From Streptomyces catenulae (GTDB lineage: Bacteria; Actinomycetota; Actinomycetes; Streptomycetales; Streptomycetaceae), in contig NZ_JODY01000016.1 in assembly GCF_000718015.1 (NCBI RefSeq), forward strand, positions 1-64,000: a stretch of DNA of 64,000 nt. The letters are read 5' to 3'. Numbering within the stretch: the stretch's first letter is position 1; each line of letters starts with the position of its first letter. The notes under the pieces were generated by a model. The model was not told where the DNA came from, searched no databases, and was given only the letters and a program-made list of their open reading frames with translations. Position numbers and translations under genes: made by a program. Of this stretch, positions 15,740-24,061 are shown piece by piece.

Positions 15740-16309
15740 GTGCCCCAGCTTCCCTTCAAGGTCCATGAACTCACCGTCGGCCAGCTCTCCGCGCGCAGCG
15801 GCGCCGCCGTCTCCGCACTCCACTTCTACGAGACCAAGGGCCTGATCACCAGCACCCGCACGGCCGGTAACCAGCGCCGCTACACCCGCGACACACTGCG
15901 CCGCGTCGCCTTCGTCCGCGCCGCCCAGCGGGTCGGCATCCCCCTCGCGGTGATCCGCGACGCGCTCGCCGAACTCCCCGACGAACGCACCCCCACCCGC
16001 GACGACTGGGCCCGCCTCTCCGAGGCATGGCGCGCCGAACTCGACGAACGCATCGGCCAACTCGTCGACCTCCGCGACCATCTGACCGACTGCATCGGCT
16101 GCGGCTGCCTCTCGCTGGAGCGCTGCGCCCTCTCCAACCCGTACGACAACCTCGGCCAACAGGGCCCGGGCGCCCAGCGGCTGCGGGTGGACCGGAGACC
16201 GCCCGCGCCGGGAACCCCGTCCGGCGGGGCCACGGGCGGCTGCGCGGACGGCACGCCGGGGCGGCGCGGGCCGGAGAAGGGCACGGCGGAGCAGGACACC
16301 GCGGAGTAG
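15740..16309 (+). CDS. soxR: Redox-sensing MerR-family regulator SoxR
   Basis: A 189-residue SoxR. The MerR winged helix is at residues about 8-75 (LSARSGAAVSALHFYETKGLI). The [2Fe-2S] cluster motif C-x2-C-x-C-x5-C is complete at Cys118, Cys121, Cys123 and Cys129 (CIGCGCLSLERC). In Streptomyces, SoxR answers to redox-active metabolites such as actinorhodin and not to general superoxide. A Pro/Gly-rich tail of about 45 residues follows the cluster, longer than in enteric SoxR. The start is GTG 15740. No target gene is adjacent. Confidence 0.95.
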   Translation: MPQLPFKVHELTVGQLSARSGAAVSALHFYETKGLITSTRTAGNQRRYTRDTLRRVAFVRAAQRVGIPLAVIRDALAELPDERTPTRDDWARLSEAWRAELDERIGQLVDLRDHLTDCIGCGCLSLERCALSNPYDNLGQQGPGAQRLRVDRRPPAPGTPSGGATGGCADGTPGRRGPEKGTAEQDTAE

Positions 16310-16390
16310 GGCGCCGCTCCGGCCGGGCGCCCCGGCGCCGCGCGGGCCACGCCCGTGTCACCGGACGCGGTCCGCGCGGGCGGGACGGGC

Positions 16391-17830
16391 TCACCAGAGG
16401 TTCGGCTTCCGCCCCGCCCAGGGCCGCGCCTCCTCCAACTGGCTCGACACCGCTATCAGCCGGGCCTCCTCGCCGTACCGTCCCGCCAGCATCACGCCGA
16501 CGGGCAGGCCCTCGGGCGTCTCGTGCAGCGGGAGGCTGACCGCCGGTTGGCCGGTGGTGTTGGAGAGGGCGGTGAAGGGGGAGTACCTGCCGATCGCGGC
16601 GAACTCCGCCTCCGGGTCGGCGTCGTCGCGCAGTTCACCGACCTTCGGCGGGGGTGTCGCGGTCGTGGGGGAGAGCAGCACGTCGTAGCCGCCGGGCGGC
16701 ATCAGTACGTCGGCGACGGTCTGGCCGACCTGTTGCAGGGTGTACAGGGACGTGGCGAACTCCGGGCCGGAGACCGCGGCGCCGAGGCGGCGCAGATGGC
16801 GGGTGAGCGGCATCAGCAGCTCCTCGCGGCCGGGCGGCACGGGGCGGTTCGCGGCGCCCACCGACCAGACGCGGACGAAGTGCTCCAGGAGGGAGCCGTC
16901 GGCGGGCAGCGGCACCTCCTCGACCTCGTGGCCGACACCGCTGAGCAGCGCCGCGGTGTCGCCGACCGCCCGTCGGCACTCCTCGTGCACCTCGACGCCC
17001 GGCACCGGCGACCCGGTCAGCACGCCGATCCGCAGCCGCCCGGGATCGCGCCCCACATACGCGGTGAACGTCTCGCCCGGCGGCAGCGCGGGCGCGGTGG
17101 ACGCGTCGCCCGGCATCGGCCCGGCCAGGACGTCGAGGAGCGCCGCGGCGTCGGCGACCGTACGGGCCAGCGGGCCGGAGGTGCTCAGGCCCGTGACATC
17201 GCGGAGCACCGGGCCGGAACTGACCCGCCCGCGGCTGGGCTTGAGGCCGACCAGACCGCACGCCGCGGCCGGGATCCGGATCGAGCCGCCGCCGTCCGAG
17301 GCGTGGGCGAGCGGCGCCAGACCGGCGGCGACGGCGGCGCCCGCCCCGCCGCTGGAGCCGCCCGCCGACCGGTCGAGGTCCCACGGGGTGCGGGCGGGCG
17401 GCCCGAGCCGGTTCTCGGTGTAGCAGGGGAGGCCGAACTCGGGGGTGTTGGTCTTGCCGAGCAGGACGGTACCGGCGGCGCGGAGCAGGGTGACGACGTG
17501 GTCGTCGACGGGGGCCGTGTGGTCGTCCAGGGCGAGGGAGCCCATGGTGCAGCGCACCCCGGCGACCTGGCTGAGGTCCTTCACCGGCACCGGGACGCCG
17601 TGCAGCGGCGGCAGCGGGCGGTCCTCGCGGCGGGCGGCGGTGGCGGTCCGCTCCGCCTCCGCCGCCTGCTCGCGGGCGATCTCCGGGGTGCGGGTGAGGA
17701 ACGCGCCGACGGTCTCGTCGAGCCGTTCGACGCGGTCGAGGTAGTGCTCGGTCAACTCGACGGGGGAGAGGTCGCCCGCCCTGATGGCGCGGGCCTGTTC
17801 GAGGGCGGTGAGATCGTGCAGCTCGGCCAT
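16391..17830 (-). CDS. Amidase-signature-family amidase
   Basis: A 479-residue amidase that hydrolyses a carboxamide to acid and ammonia through the Ser-cisSer-Lys triad. The parts are visible as Lys84 (PVPVKDLS), the Gly/Ser loop SAGGSSGGAGAAVAAG (Ser159/160) and GGGSIRIPA (Ser183). Length fits the family. ATG 17828-17830 follows a ribosome-binding site in AAGGGGAACACC. It lies downstream of the BKACE gene in the same direction, with 125 bases between, so the two may work on one substrate. The specific amide is unknown. Confidence 0.92.
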   Translation of the reverse strand: MAELHDLTALEQARAIRAGDLSPVELTEHYLDRVERLDETVGAFLTRTPEIAREQAAEAERTATAARREDRPLPPLHGVPVPVKDLSQVAGVRCTMGSLALDDHTAPVDDHVVTLLRAAGTVLLGKTNTPEFGLPCYTENRLGPPARTPWDLDRSAGGSSGGAGAAVAAGLAPLAHASDGGGSIRIPAAACGLVGLKPSRGRVSSGPVLRDVTGLSTSGPLARTVADAAALLDVLAGPMPGDASTAPALPPGETFTAYVGRDPGRLRIGVLTGSPVPGVEVHEECRRAVGDTAALLSGVGHEVEEVPLPADGSLLEHFVRVWSVGAANRPVPPGREELLMPLTRHLRRLGAAVSGPEFATSLYTLQQVGQTVADVLMPPGGYDVLLSPTTATPPPKVGELRDDADPEAEFAAIGRYSPFTALSNTTGQPAVSLPLHETPEGLPVGVMLAGRYGEEARLIAVSSQLEEARPWAGRKPNLW

Positions 17831-17955
17831 GGTGTTCCCCTTCTCGGCTGTGCCGCGGGCCCGGATGGCGTACGGCAGGGGTGGACGGCGGTGCGGCCGT
17901 CGGTGGGTGGTCCGGCCGGTGTGCGGCCGGTACGGGAGGCGGCTTCCGCCGCGCC

Positions 17956-18786
17956 TCAGCCGCCGGGGGCGGCGCCCGGGGCACCGCCGGGCGCGCCGCC
18001 GTCGGATATCGCCTCCCGGGCGGCGGCCGGACCGGCGGCCCCGGCCGTCCGCGAGGCGCCCGCGGGTGTCCCGGTGGCCGCCAACTCCAGTGCGGCGCGT
18101 ACGAGTGCGGCGTTGTCCCGGGCCGGGGAGCCGTCCGGGAGCAGCAGGGTGTCCTCGATGCCGATCCGGGTGGCCAGGCCCAGGCGGAGGGCCAGCCGCA
18201 GCACCGGCCAGCTGCCGCCCTCCTCGCCGTGCAGCAGCACCGGGCGGCCGTGCCGGGCGGAGCCGAGGGCGGCCAGCAGCCGCCGGGCCGTGGTCGGGGC
18301 CGTCGCCGCGTCGGTGTCGGTGACCTCGGCCAGCACCCGCAGCACCCGCGGGCGCAGCGGCGAACGGGCGAAGCGCGCGGCGCCGGAGGTGCCGGACCAG
18401 ATCCCGGCCTCCACCGCCACGCCCCGGGCGAGCAGCGCGGCGGCCACCTGCTCGGCGCCGGGCTCGTGCCAGTTGACCGAGGCGTGGTCGGGCAGCAGCG
18501 ACCAGGACCGTATCCGCGCCACCCGCCGTGCCGGATCGGGCTCGGCCCACGCCCCCGTCGTCACCCCGACCGGGACGGACACGGCCGCCCGCACCGCCTC
18601 CAGGACCGGGGCGACCACCCGGGGCGAGAGGGAGTCCTGTCCGCAGGGGGTCTTGGGGTGGACGTGGACGGAGGTGGCCCCGGCCGCCACCGCCCGCCGC
18701 GCGGCCTCGGCCAGCGCGGTCGGCGACAGCGGCACCGCGGCCGAATCCGCCGCGGTGCGGGCTCCGTTGAGAGCGACCTGAGTCAT
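17956..18786 (-). CDS. BKACE (DUF849) beta-keto acid cleavage enzyme
   Basis: A 276-residue protein of the beta-keto acid cleavage enzyme family (3-keto-5-aminohexanoate cleavage, DUF849). These zinc TIM-barrel enzymes split a beta-keto acid using acetyl-CoA. Motifs seen are the N-terminal VALNGAR, SVHVHPKT (metal-binding His pair) and the late HGEEGG and IGIEDTLLLPDG blocks. A Gly/Ala/Pro-rich tail of about 40 residues is low complexity. The upstream neighbour in the operon direction is absent and the amidase follows. Substrate class cannot be set from the sequence. Confidence 0.85.
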   Translation of the reverse strand: MTQVALNGARTAADSAAVPLSPTALAEAARRAVAAGATSVHVHPKTPCGQDSLSPRVVAPVLEAVRAAVSVPVGVTTGAWAEPDPARRVARIRSWSLLPDHASVNWHEPGAEQVAAALLARGVAVEAGIWSGTSGAARFARSPLRPRVLRVLAEVTDTDAATAPTTARRLLAALGSARHGRPVLLHGEEGGSWPVLRLALRLGLATRIGIEDTLLLPDGSPARDNAALVRAALELAATGTPAGASRTAGAAGPAAAREAISDGGAPGGAPGAAPGG

Positions 18787-18856
18787 ACCCCGATGCTGGC
18801 ACAGGGGTCTGACAACGCCCGCCGAGGGTACGAACCCGGCCCCGGGCTACGGCTGT

Positions 18857-19525
18857 TCAGGCCGCCATCGACGCGCCGAAGCGGGCGCCGGGACCGGCGG
18901 TGGCCCCCGCCGGTGCCACCGTTCCGGCGCCGGGCGCCTCGCGCCGGGCCGCCGCCAGGGTGTCGCGGGTCAGCAGGGCGGCCGGGGTGATCACGCCGCA
19001 GTCCGCGCAGACCGGTCCGGCGGCGCGGCGGTCGGTGTCGGTGAGCGGGCGGAAGCGGGGGGAGCCGCACACCGGGCAGTCGTTCCGCGGCCGTCCGGAC
19101 TCCATCGCCGCGATGACGGTCCGCAGCACCGCCGCGAGGGGGGCCGCCGGGTGCCGGTGCGGGGCCGCGCACGGCACGATCTCGCAGCCGCCCCAGGTGC
19201 GCCGGTGCCAGGCGTCGAGCGCGCCGGGCTGCCGGATGCCGTCCCGCTTCTCCCGGCGGCGCCGGGCGACGCACTCCGCCTCGTACGCCAGCCAGAGGGT
19301 GCGTGCCTCCTCCAGTTCGGCGAGGGCGGCGAGCAGGCGGGCCGGGTCGGGGTCGCGGTCCTGCGGGGCGATACCGGCCCGGGTGCACAGGTGGTGCCAG
19401 GTGGCGCGGTGCCCGTAGGGGGCGAAGCGCTCCAGGCATTTGCGCAGGGCGGTGCGGCGCCGTGTGGCGAGGAGCCGCGGATCGCGGACCTGTGCGGCGA
19501 AAGCTCTGAAACCGGCCATATTCAT
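18857..19525 (-). CDS. Hypothetical protein with CxxC pair
   Basis: A protein of about 222 residues with no clear family. It is rich in Arg and Ala. The central part has GGCEIVPC, and later CPVCGSPRF and CADCGV form two CxxC-type pairs that could hold zinc. The N-terminal half (MNMAGFRAFAAQVRDP...) is helical. The start is either 19525 or, six bases on, 19519; GGAGGTGGG precedes both. It is oriented leftward, ending 70 bases before the BKACE start. Function unknown. Confidence 0.7.
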   Translation of the reverse strand: MNMAGFRAFAAQVRDPRLLATRRRTALRKCLERFAPYGHRATWHHLCTRAGIAPQDRDPDPARLLAALAELEEARTLWLAYEAECVARRRREKRDGIRQPGALDAWHRRTWGGCEIVPCAAPHRHPAAPLAAVLRTVIAAMESGRPRNDCPVCGSPRFRPLTDTDRRAAGPVCADCGVITPAALLTRDTLAAARREAPGAGTVAPAGATAGPGARFGASMAA

Positions 19526-19745
19526 CCCACCTCCGTGGGGAGGACCCGACTGGACACGGAAGGGACGCAGCAGACGGCCGCCCGGATCCCTCGAATTTTC
19601 TTGCGGTTCCCCGGTGTGGGGCGGAAGGGGTGGTGGTCGTCGGGGGTGTGCGGTGAGGGATACGAAAAGGTGACTGTTGTTCATCTTCCCGCGGGGAGGT
19701 AACCAGCGGTAACGTCCGGCCCCACCCGCCTCCCGAGGAGCAGGA

Positions 19746-22562
19746 ATGCGACGACGTACCGGAAGGCTCAGGACCGCCGCCGCGGCAGCCCTGTTCGCCT
19801 TGGGTGCCACGCTCTTGGCACCGCCCCCCATCGCGACCGCCGCCGACGGTCCCGAGGACTCCGACTACTGCCAGGGCCAGTGCGCCGACATCCTGCCGCC
19901 GGGCGCGACGGGCAACGCCACCCTCGCCGACATCCTGGCGAGCAAGGTCTTCGGCACCCATCCCGAGCACTCCGACGACCAACTCGCCCCGTACGGCGCC
20001 CTGGCGAGCGGATACCGGTCGCTCACCGACGACAAGCTGACCGACTTCTTCAACGACTCCTCCTTCGGCGTACCCAAGGACCAGGTCGACAAGGTCACCG
20101 CGCCGCGCGACGACGTCACCATCACCCGGGACAAGAAGACCGGCGTCCCGCACATCAAGGGCACCACCCGCTACGGCACCGAGTTCGGCGCGGGCTACGC
20201 CGCAGGCCAGGACCGGCTGTGGCTGATGGATCTCTTCCGCCACATCGGACGCGGTGAGCTGACCTCGTTCGCCGGTGGCGCCCTCGCCAATCAGGGCCTG
20301 GAGCAGGAGTTCTGGCCCCAGGCGCCGTACACCGAGGCCGATCTCCAGGCGCAGGTCGACCGGATCCGCGACACCAACGGCGCCCGCGGCAAGCAGGCCA
20401 TGGACGACGCCCAGGCGTACGTCGACGGCATCAACGCCTACCGCGAACAGTCGAAGAACGGCCGCTACTTCCCGGGTGAGTACGTGCTCACCGGCCATGT
20501 CGACGCGATCACCAACGCCGGGGAGATCCAGCCCTTCAAGCTCACCGACCTGATAGCCCTCGCCTCCGTCGTCGGCGGGCTCTTCGGCAACGGCGGTGGC
20601 GGCGAGGTGCCGTCCGCCCTCGCACTGCTCTCCGCGCAGCAGAAGTACGGCGTCGAGAAGGGCACCGCGCTCTGGGAGTCCTTCCGCGAGCGCAACGACC
20701 CCGAGGCCACCAAGACCCTCCACGACGGCCAGAGCTTCCCGTACGCGGTCAAGCCCGCCAAGGCCGAGGGCGTGGCGCTGCCCGACCGCGGCTCGGTCAC
20801 CCCCGAACCGCTCGTCCACGACCGCACCGGCGCGGCGGGCGACAAGAAGCCCGCGCAGAAGCCGGTCAAGGCGCCCGCCAAGTACCGCAAGCTGGAAGGG
20901 CTGTTCAAGGACGGCGTGCTGCCCAAGGGCTCCTTCGACCCGACCCAGCACCGCGGTATGTCCAACGCGCTGCTGGTCTCCGGCAAGCGCACCGCCAGCG
21001 GCCACCCCGTCGCCGTCTTCGGCCCGCAGACCGGCTACTTCGCCCCGCAGCTGCTGATGCTCCAGGAGATCCAGGGGCCGGGCATCAGCGCCCGCGGCGC
21101 CTCCTTCGCCGGTGTCGGCATGTACGTCCAGCTGGGCCGCGGCCAGGACTACGCCTGGAGCGCCACCTCCGCCGGGCAGGACATCACCGACACCTACGCC
21201 GTCGACCTCTGCAACACCGACGGCTCCCCGGCCACCAAGGACTCGGTCGCCTACCGCTACCACGGCACCTGCACCCCGATGGAGAAGCTGGAGCGGACCA
21301 ACTCCTGGAAGCCGACCATCGCCGACCCGACGGCCGCCGGCTCGTACCGGATGCAGGTCTTCCGCACCAAGTACGGCACCGTCACCCACCGCGCCACCAT
21401 CGGCGGCAAGCCCGTCGCCTACACGGCGCTGCGCTCCACCTACCGCCACGAGGCCGACTCCATCATCGGCTTCCAGATGCTCAACGACCCCTCGTACGTG
21501 CACGACGCGCGGTCGTTCCAGCAGGCGGCGCAGCACATCGGCTACGCCTTCAACTGGTTCTACGCCGACTCCCGTGACATCGCGTACTACAACAGCGGCC
21601 TCAACCCCGTCCGCAACCCGAAGACCGACCCGGCGCTGCCGATCAAGGCGGAGCCGCAGTACGAGTGGCGCGGCTACCGGCCGGAGAACAACCTCACCGA
21701 CTACACCCCGCCCGCCGAGCACCCGCAGTCGGTCAACCAGGACTACTACGTCTCCTGGAACAACAAGCAGGCCGCCGACTACGACTCGGCGGGCTTCGGC
21801 AACGGCCCGGTGCACCGCGCCGACCTCCTCGACGACCGGGTCAAGGCCCTCACCGCCGAGGGCGGCGTCACCCGCGCCGCGCTGACCCGCGCGATGTCCG
21901 AGGCGGCCGTCACCGATCTGCGCGGTGAGGACGTGCTGCCCGCGCTGCTGCGGGTGCTGCAGAGCAAGCCGGTCACCGATCCGCAGCTCAAGAAGGCCGT
22001 ACAGCAGCTCGACTCGTGGCGCCGGGACGGCTCCCAGCGCCGGGAGACCGCCGCCGGATCGCACACCTACACCCACCCCGATGCGGTCCGGCTGCTGGAC
22101 GCCTGGTGGCCGCTGCTGGTCAAGGGCGCGTTCGCCCCGGAGCTGGGCGGCGACCTCTACCAGGCGCTCAACGCCAACCTGGCGATCGACGAGTCGCCGT
22201 CGGCGGGCCACGGCCCGACCGGGGCGCACGCCGGATCGGCGTTCCAGTACGGCTGGTGGAGCTATGTCGACAAGGATCTGCGCTCGGTCCTCGGTGACAA
22301 GGTGCAGGCGCCGCTGGCCCGGCCGTTCTGCGGCAACGGCGACCTCTCGGCCTGCCGGGACACCCTCCTCGACACGCTGCGCGAGGCGTCCGGGAAGACG
22401 GCCGAACAGGTCTACCCGGGCGACGACAGCTGCAAGGCGGGTGACCAGTGGTGCTCCGACGCGATCATCCACCGCGCCGTCGGCGGACTGACCCACACCG
22501 CGATCAGCTGGCAGAACCGCCCCACCTACCAGCAGGTGGTGGAGTTCCCCGCGCACCGCTGA
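19746..22562 (+). CDS. Secreted penicillin-acylase-family Ntn hydrolase
   Basis: A 938-residue precursor of the penicillin/acyl-homoserine-lactone acylase family. These enzymes cleave amide bonds of acylated lactones, peptides or beta-lactams and mature by self-cleavage into two chains. A signal peptide covers about residues 1-33 (MRRRTGRLRTAAAAALFALG...). The alpha-chain region has FGAGYAAGQDRLWLMDL, and the beta chain should begin at Ser406 in HRGMSNALLVSGKRT. FGPQTGYFAPQLL and SATSAGQDITDTY follow as in the family. Acylases for aculeacin-like lipopeptides are the nearest known Streptomyces members. ATG 19746 has GAGGAG upstream. Substrate not determined. Confidence 0.9.
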   Translation: MRRRTGRLRTAAAAALFALGATLLAPPPIATAADGPEDSDYCQGQCADILPPGATGNATLADILASKVFGTHPEHSDDQLAPYGALASGYRSLTDDKLTDFFNDSSFGVPKDQVDKVTAPRDDVTITRDKKTGVPHIKGTTRYGTEFGAGYAAGQDRLWLMDLFRHIGRGELTSFAGGALANQGLEQEFWPQAPYTEADLQAQVDRIRDTNGARGKQAMDDAQAYVDGINAYREQSKNGRYFPGEYVLTGHVDAITNAGEIQPFKLTDLIALASVVGGLFGNGGGGEVPSALALLSAQQKYGVEKGTALWESFRERNDPEATKTLHDGQSFPYAVKPAKAEGVALPDRGSVTPEPLVHDRTGAAGDKKPAQKPVKAPAKYRKLEGLFKDGVLPKGSFDPTQHRGMSNALLVSGKRTASGHPVAVFGPQTGYFAPQLLMLQEIQGPGISARGASFAGVGMYVQLGRGQDYAWSATSAGQDITDTYAVDLCNTDGSPATKDSVAYRYHGTCTPMEKLERTNSWKPTIADPTAAGSYRMQVFRTKYGTVTHRATIGGKPVAYTALRSTYRHEADSIIGFQMLNDPSYVHDARSFQQAAQHIGYAFNWFYADSRDIAYYNSGLNPVRNPKTDPALPIKAEPQYEWRGYRPENNLTDYTPPAEHPQSVNQDYYVSWNNKQAADYDSAGFGNGPVHRADLLDDRVKALTAEGGVTRAALTRAMSEAAVTDLRGEDVLPALLRVLQSKPVTDPQLKKAVQQLDSWRRDGSQRRETAAGSHTYTHPDAVRLLDAWWPLLVKGAFAPELGGDLYQALNANLAIDESPSAGHGPTGAHAGSAFQYGWWSYVDKDLRSVLGDKVQAPLARPFCGNGDLSACRDTLLDTLREASGKTAEQVYPGDDSCKAGDQWCSDAIIHRAVGGLTHTAISWQNRPTYQQVVEFPAHR

Positions 22563-22579
22563 CCGCGGGCGCGCACAGA

Positions 22580-22619
22580 CGGACGCCGGTCCGGGGCACG
22601 CGCCCCGGACCGGCGTCCG
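22580..22619. terminator. Strong bidirectional stem-loop
   Basis: An 18-bp perfect stem (22580-22597 with 22602-22619) with loop ACGC lies between the convergent acylase and MHS transporter genes. It has no long U-tract but is very stable and suits both directions. Confidence 0.85.
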
Positions 22620-22630
22620 CCGTTTGCCGC

Positions 22631-23974
22631 TCAGCCCAGTTCGCGGCTGCGGGTCTCCGGCAGCGCCAGCACACACAGCAGCGAGACCACCGCCATCGCG
22701 CTGACGTACCAGCCCACCGACGCGGAGCCGAACGCCGGTTGGAGGCGGGTGGCGATCAGCGGGGAGACCGCGCCGCCGAGCACACCGCCCAGGTTGTAGG
22801 CGAGCGAGGCGCCCGAGTACCGCACGGTGGTGCCGAACAGCTCGGGCAGATACGCGCCCATCGGCCCGTAGACCACGCCCATGCAGAACAGCGCGCCGCC
22901 GATGCCGAGGGCGATCAGCACCGGCTGCCCGGTGTCCAGCAGCGGGAAGAGCACCAGGCCCCACACCACGGCGAGGCCGGTCCCGGCGAGGACCAGCTTG
23001 CGGCGTCCGGCGCCGTCCGAGCGGGTCGCGGCCAGCCACGTCCCCGCGGCGAGGAAGAGACAGGCGACCAGCGACAGCCCCAGCATCGTGTTCCGCGAGA
23101 TGCCGAGGGTGCCGGTGGTGTAGGCGAGACAGTAGGTCGTCGCCGTGTAGAAGAGGCCGTACGCGATGATCATGCCGCCCGCGCCCAGCAGCAGCTCCTT
23201 GGGGTGGCGCCGGAAGACGTCGAGCGCCGGGACCCGCCCGGCCTCCTGCGCCGCCCGCACCTTCGCGAAGACCGGCGTCTCACTGATCTTCAGCCGGACG
23301 AACAGCCCGACGCCGACCAGCAGGAACGACAGCAGGAACGGCACCCGCCAGCCCCAGGAGCGGAACGCCGCGTCGTCCAGTGCCGCCGACAGCAGCCAGA
23401 ACACGCCGGTGGCCGCGAAGAACCCGACGGACGGGCCCAGTTGCGGGAACGCCGCGTACAGCCCGCGGCGCCGCTTCGGCGCGTGCTCGACGGCGAGCAG
23501 CGCCGCGCCGCCCCACTCGCCGCCCAGCCCGATGCCCTGCACGAAGCGGAGCAGCACCAGCAGCAGCGGCGCCCAGACGCCGAGCGTCGCGTAGCCGGGC
23601 AGCAGACCGACGAACGCCGTCGACAGGCCCATCATCAGCAGCGACGCCACCAGGACGGACTTGCGGCCGACCCGGTCGCCGAAGTGCCCGAAGATCAGCG
23701 AGCCCAGTGGCCGGGCGGCGAACGCCACCGCGTAGGTGGAGAACGACGCGAGGGTGGCGTTGACCGGGTCGAGCCCCGGGAAGAACGCGTCGTTGAGGAC
23801 GAGGGCGGCGGCGGTGCCGTAGATGTAGAAGTCGTAGAACTCGATGGCCGTGCCGATGAAGGACGCCACCGCCACCCGGCGCAGGCTCTCCCCGCCGCCC
23901 TCCGCGGTGGCCGTGGCGTCCGCCGTCTCCGGCCCGTTCTTCGCTGGTCTCGTATCGCTTCGCACGAGCCGCAT
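22631..23974 (-). CDS. MHS-family MFS metabolite:proton symporter
   Basis: A 447-residue major facilitator of the metabolite:H+ symporter group (ShiA/ProP/KgtP relatives). The family opening ASFIGTAIEFYDFYIYGTAAALVLN (about residues 36-60), the GHFGDRVGRKSVLV loop and QGIGLGGEWGGAALL are all seen. Twelve segments are predicted. The substrate is probably an organic acid or osmolyte but cannot be fixed. It is convergent with the acylase gene and ends at the strong hairpin. Confidence 0.9.
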   Translation of the reverse strand: MRLVRSDTRPAKNGPETADATATAEGGGESLRRVAVASFIGTAIEFYDFYIYGTAAALVLNDAFFPGLDPVNATLASFSTYAVAFAARPLGSLIFGHFGDRVGRKSVLVASLLMMGLSTAFVGLLPGYATLGVWAPLLLVLLRFVQGIGLGGEWGGAALLAVEHAPKRRRGLYAAFPQLGPSVGFFAATGVFWLLSAALDDAAFRSWGWRVPFLLSFLLVGVGLFVRLKISETPVFAKVRAAQEAGRVPALDVFRRHPKELLLGAGGMIIAYGLFYTATTYCLAYTTGTLGISRNTMLGLSLVACLFLAAGTWLAATRSDGAGRRKLVLAGTGLAVVWGLVLFPLLDTGQPVLIALGIGGALFCMGVVYGPMGAYLPELFGTTVRYSGASLAYNLGGVLGGAVSPLIATRLQPAFGSASVGWYVSAMAVVSLLCVLALPETRSRELG

Positions 23975-24061
23975 GCTCTTGGCCGGTGTGACGTGTAGTC
24001 AATAGATGGAATGGCCCGTCTCGAAGTGTGGGATGCGCCGGAGGATGGCCGGGCCGGACCG

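Noticed and set aside
18783..23039. A 1418-codon open frame on the minus strand
   Set aside because: It lies antisense to the clearly recognised acylase gene and has repetitive Gly/Val/Arg content without family motifs. It is a GC-bias shadow.
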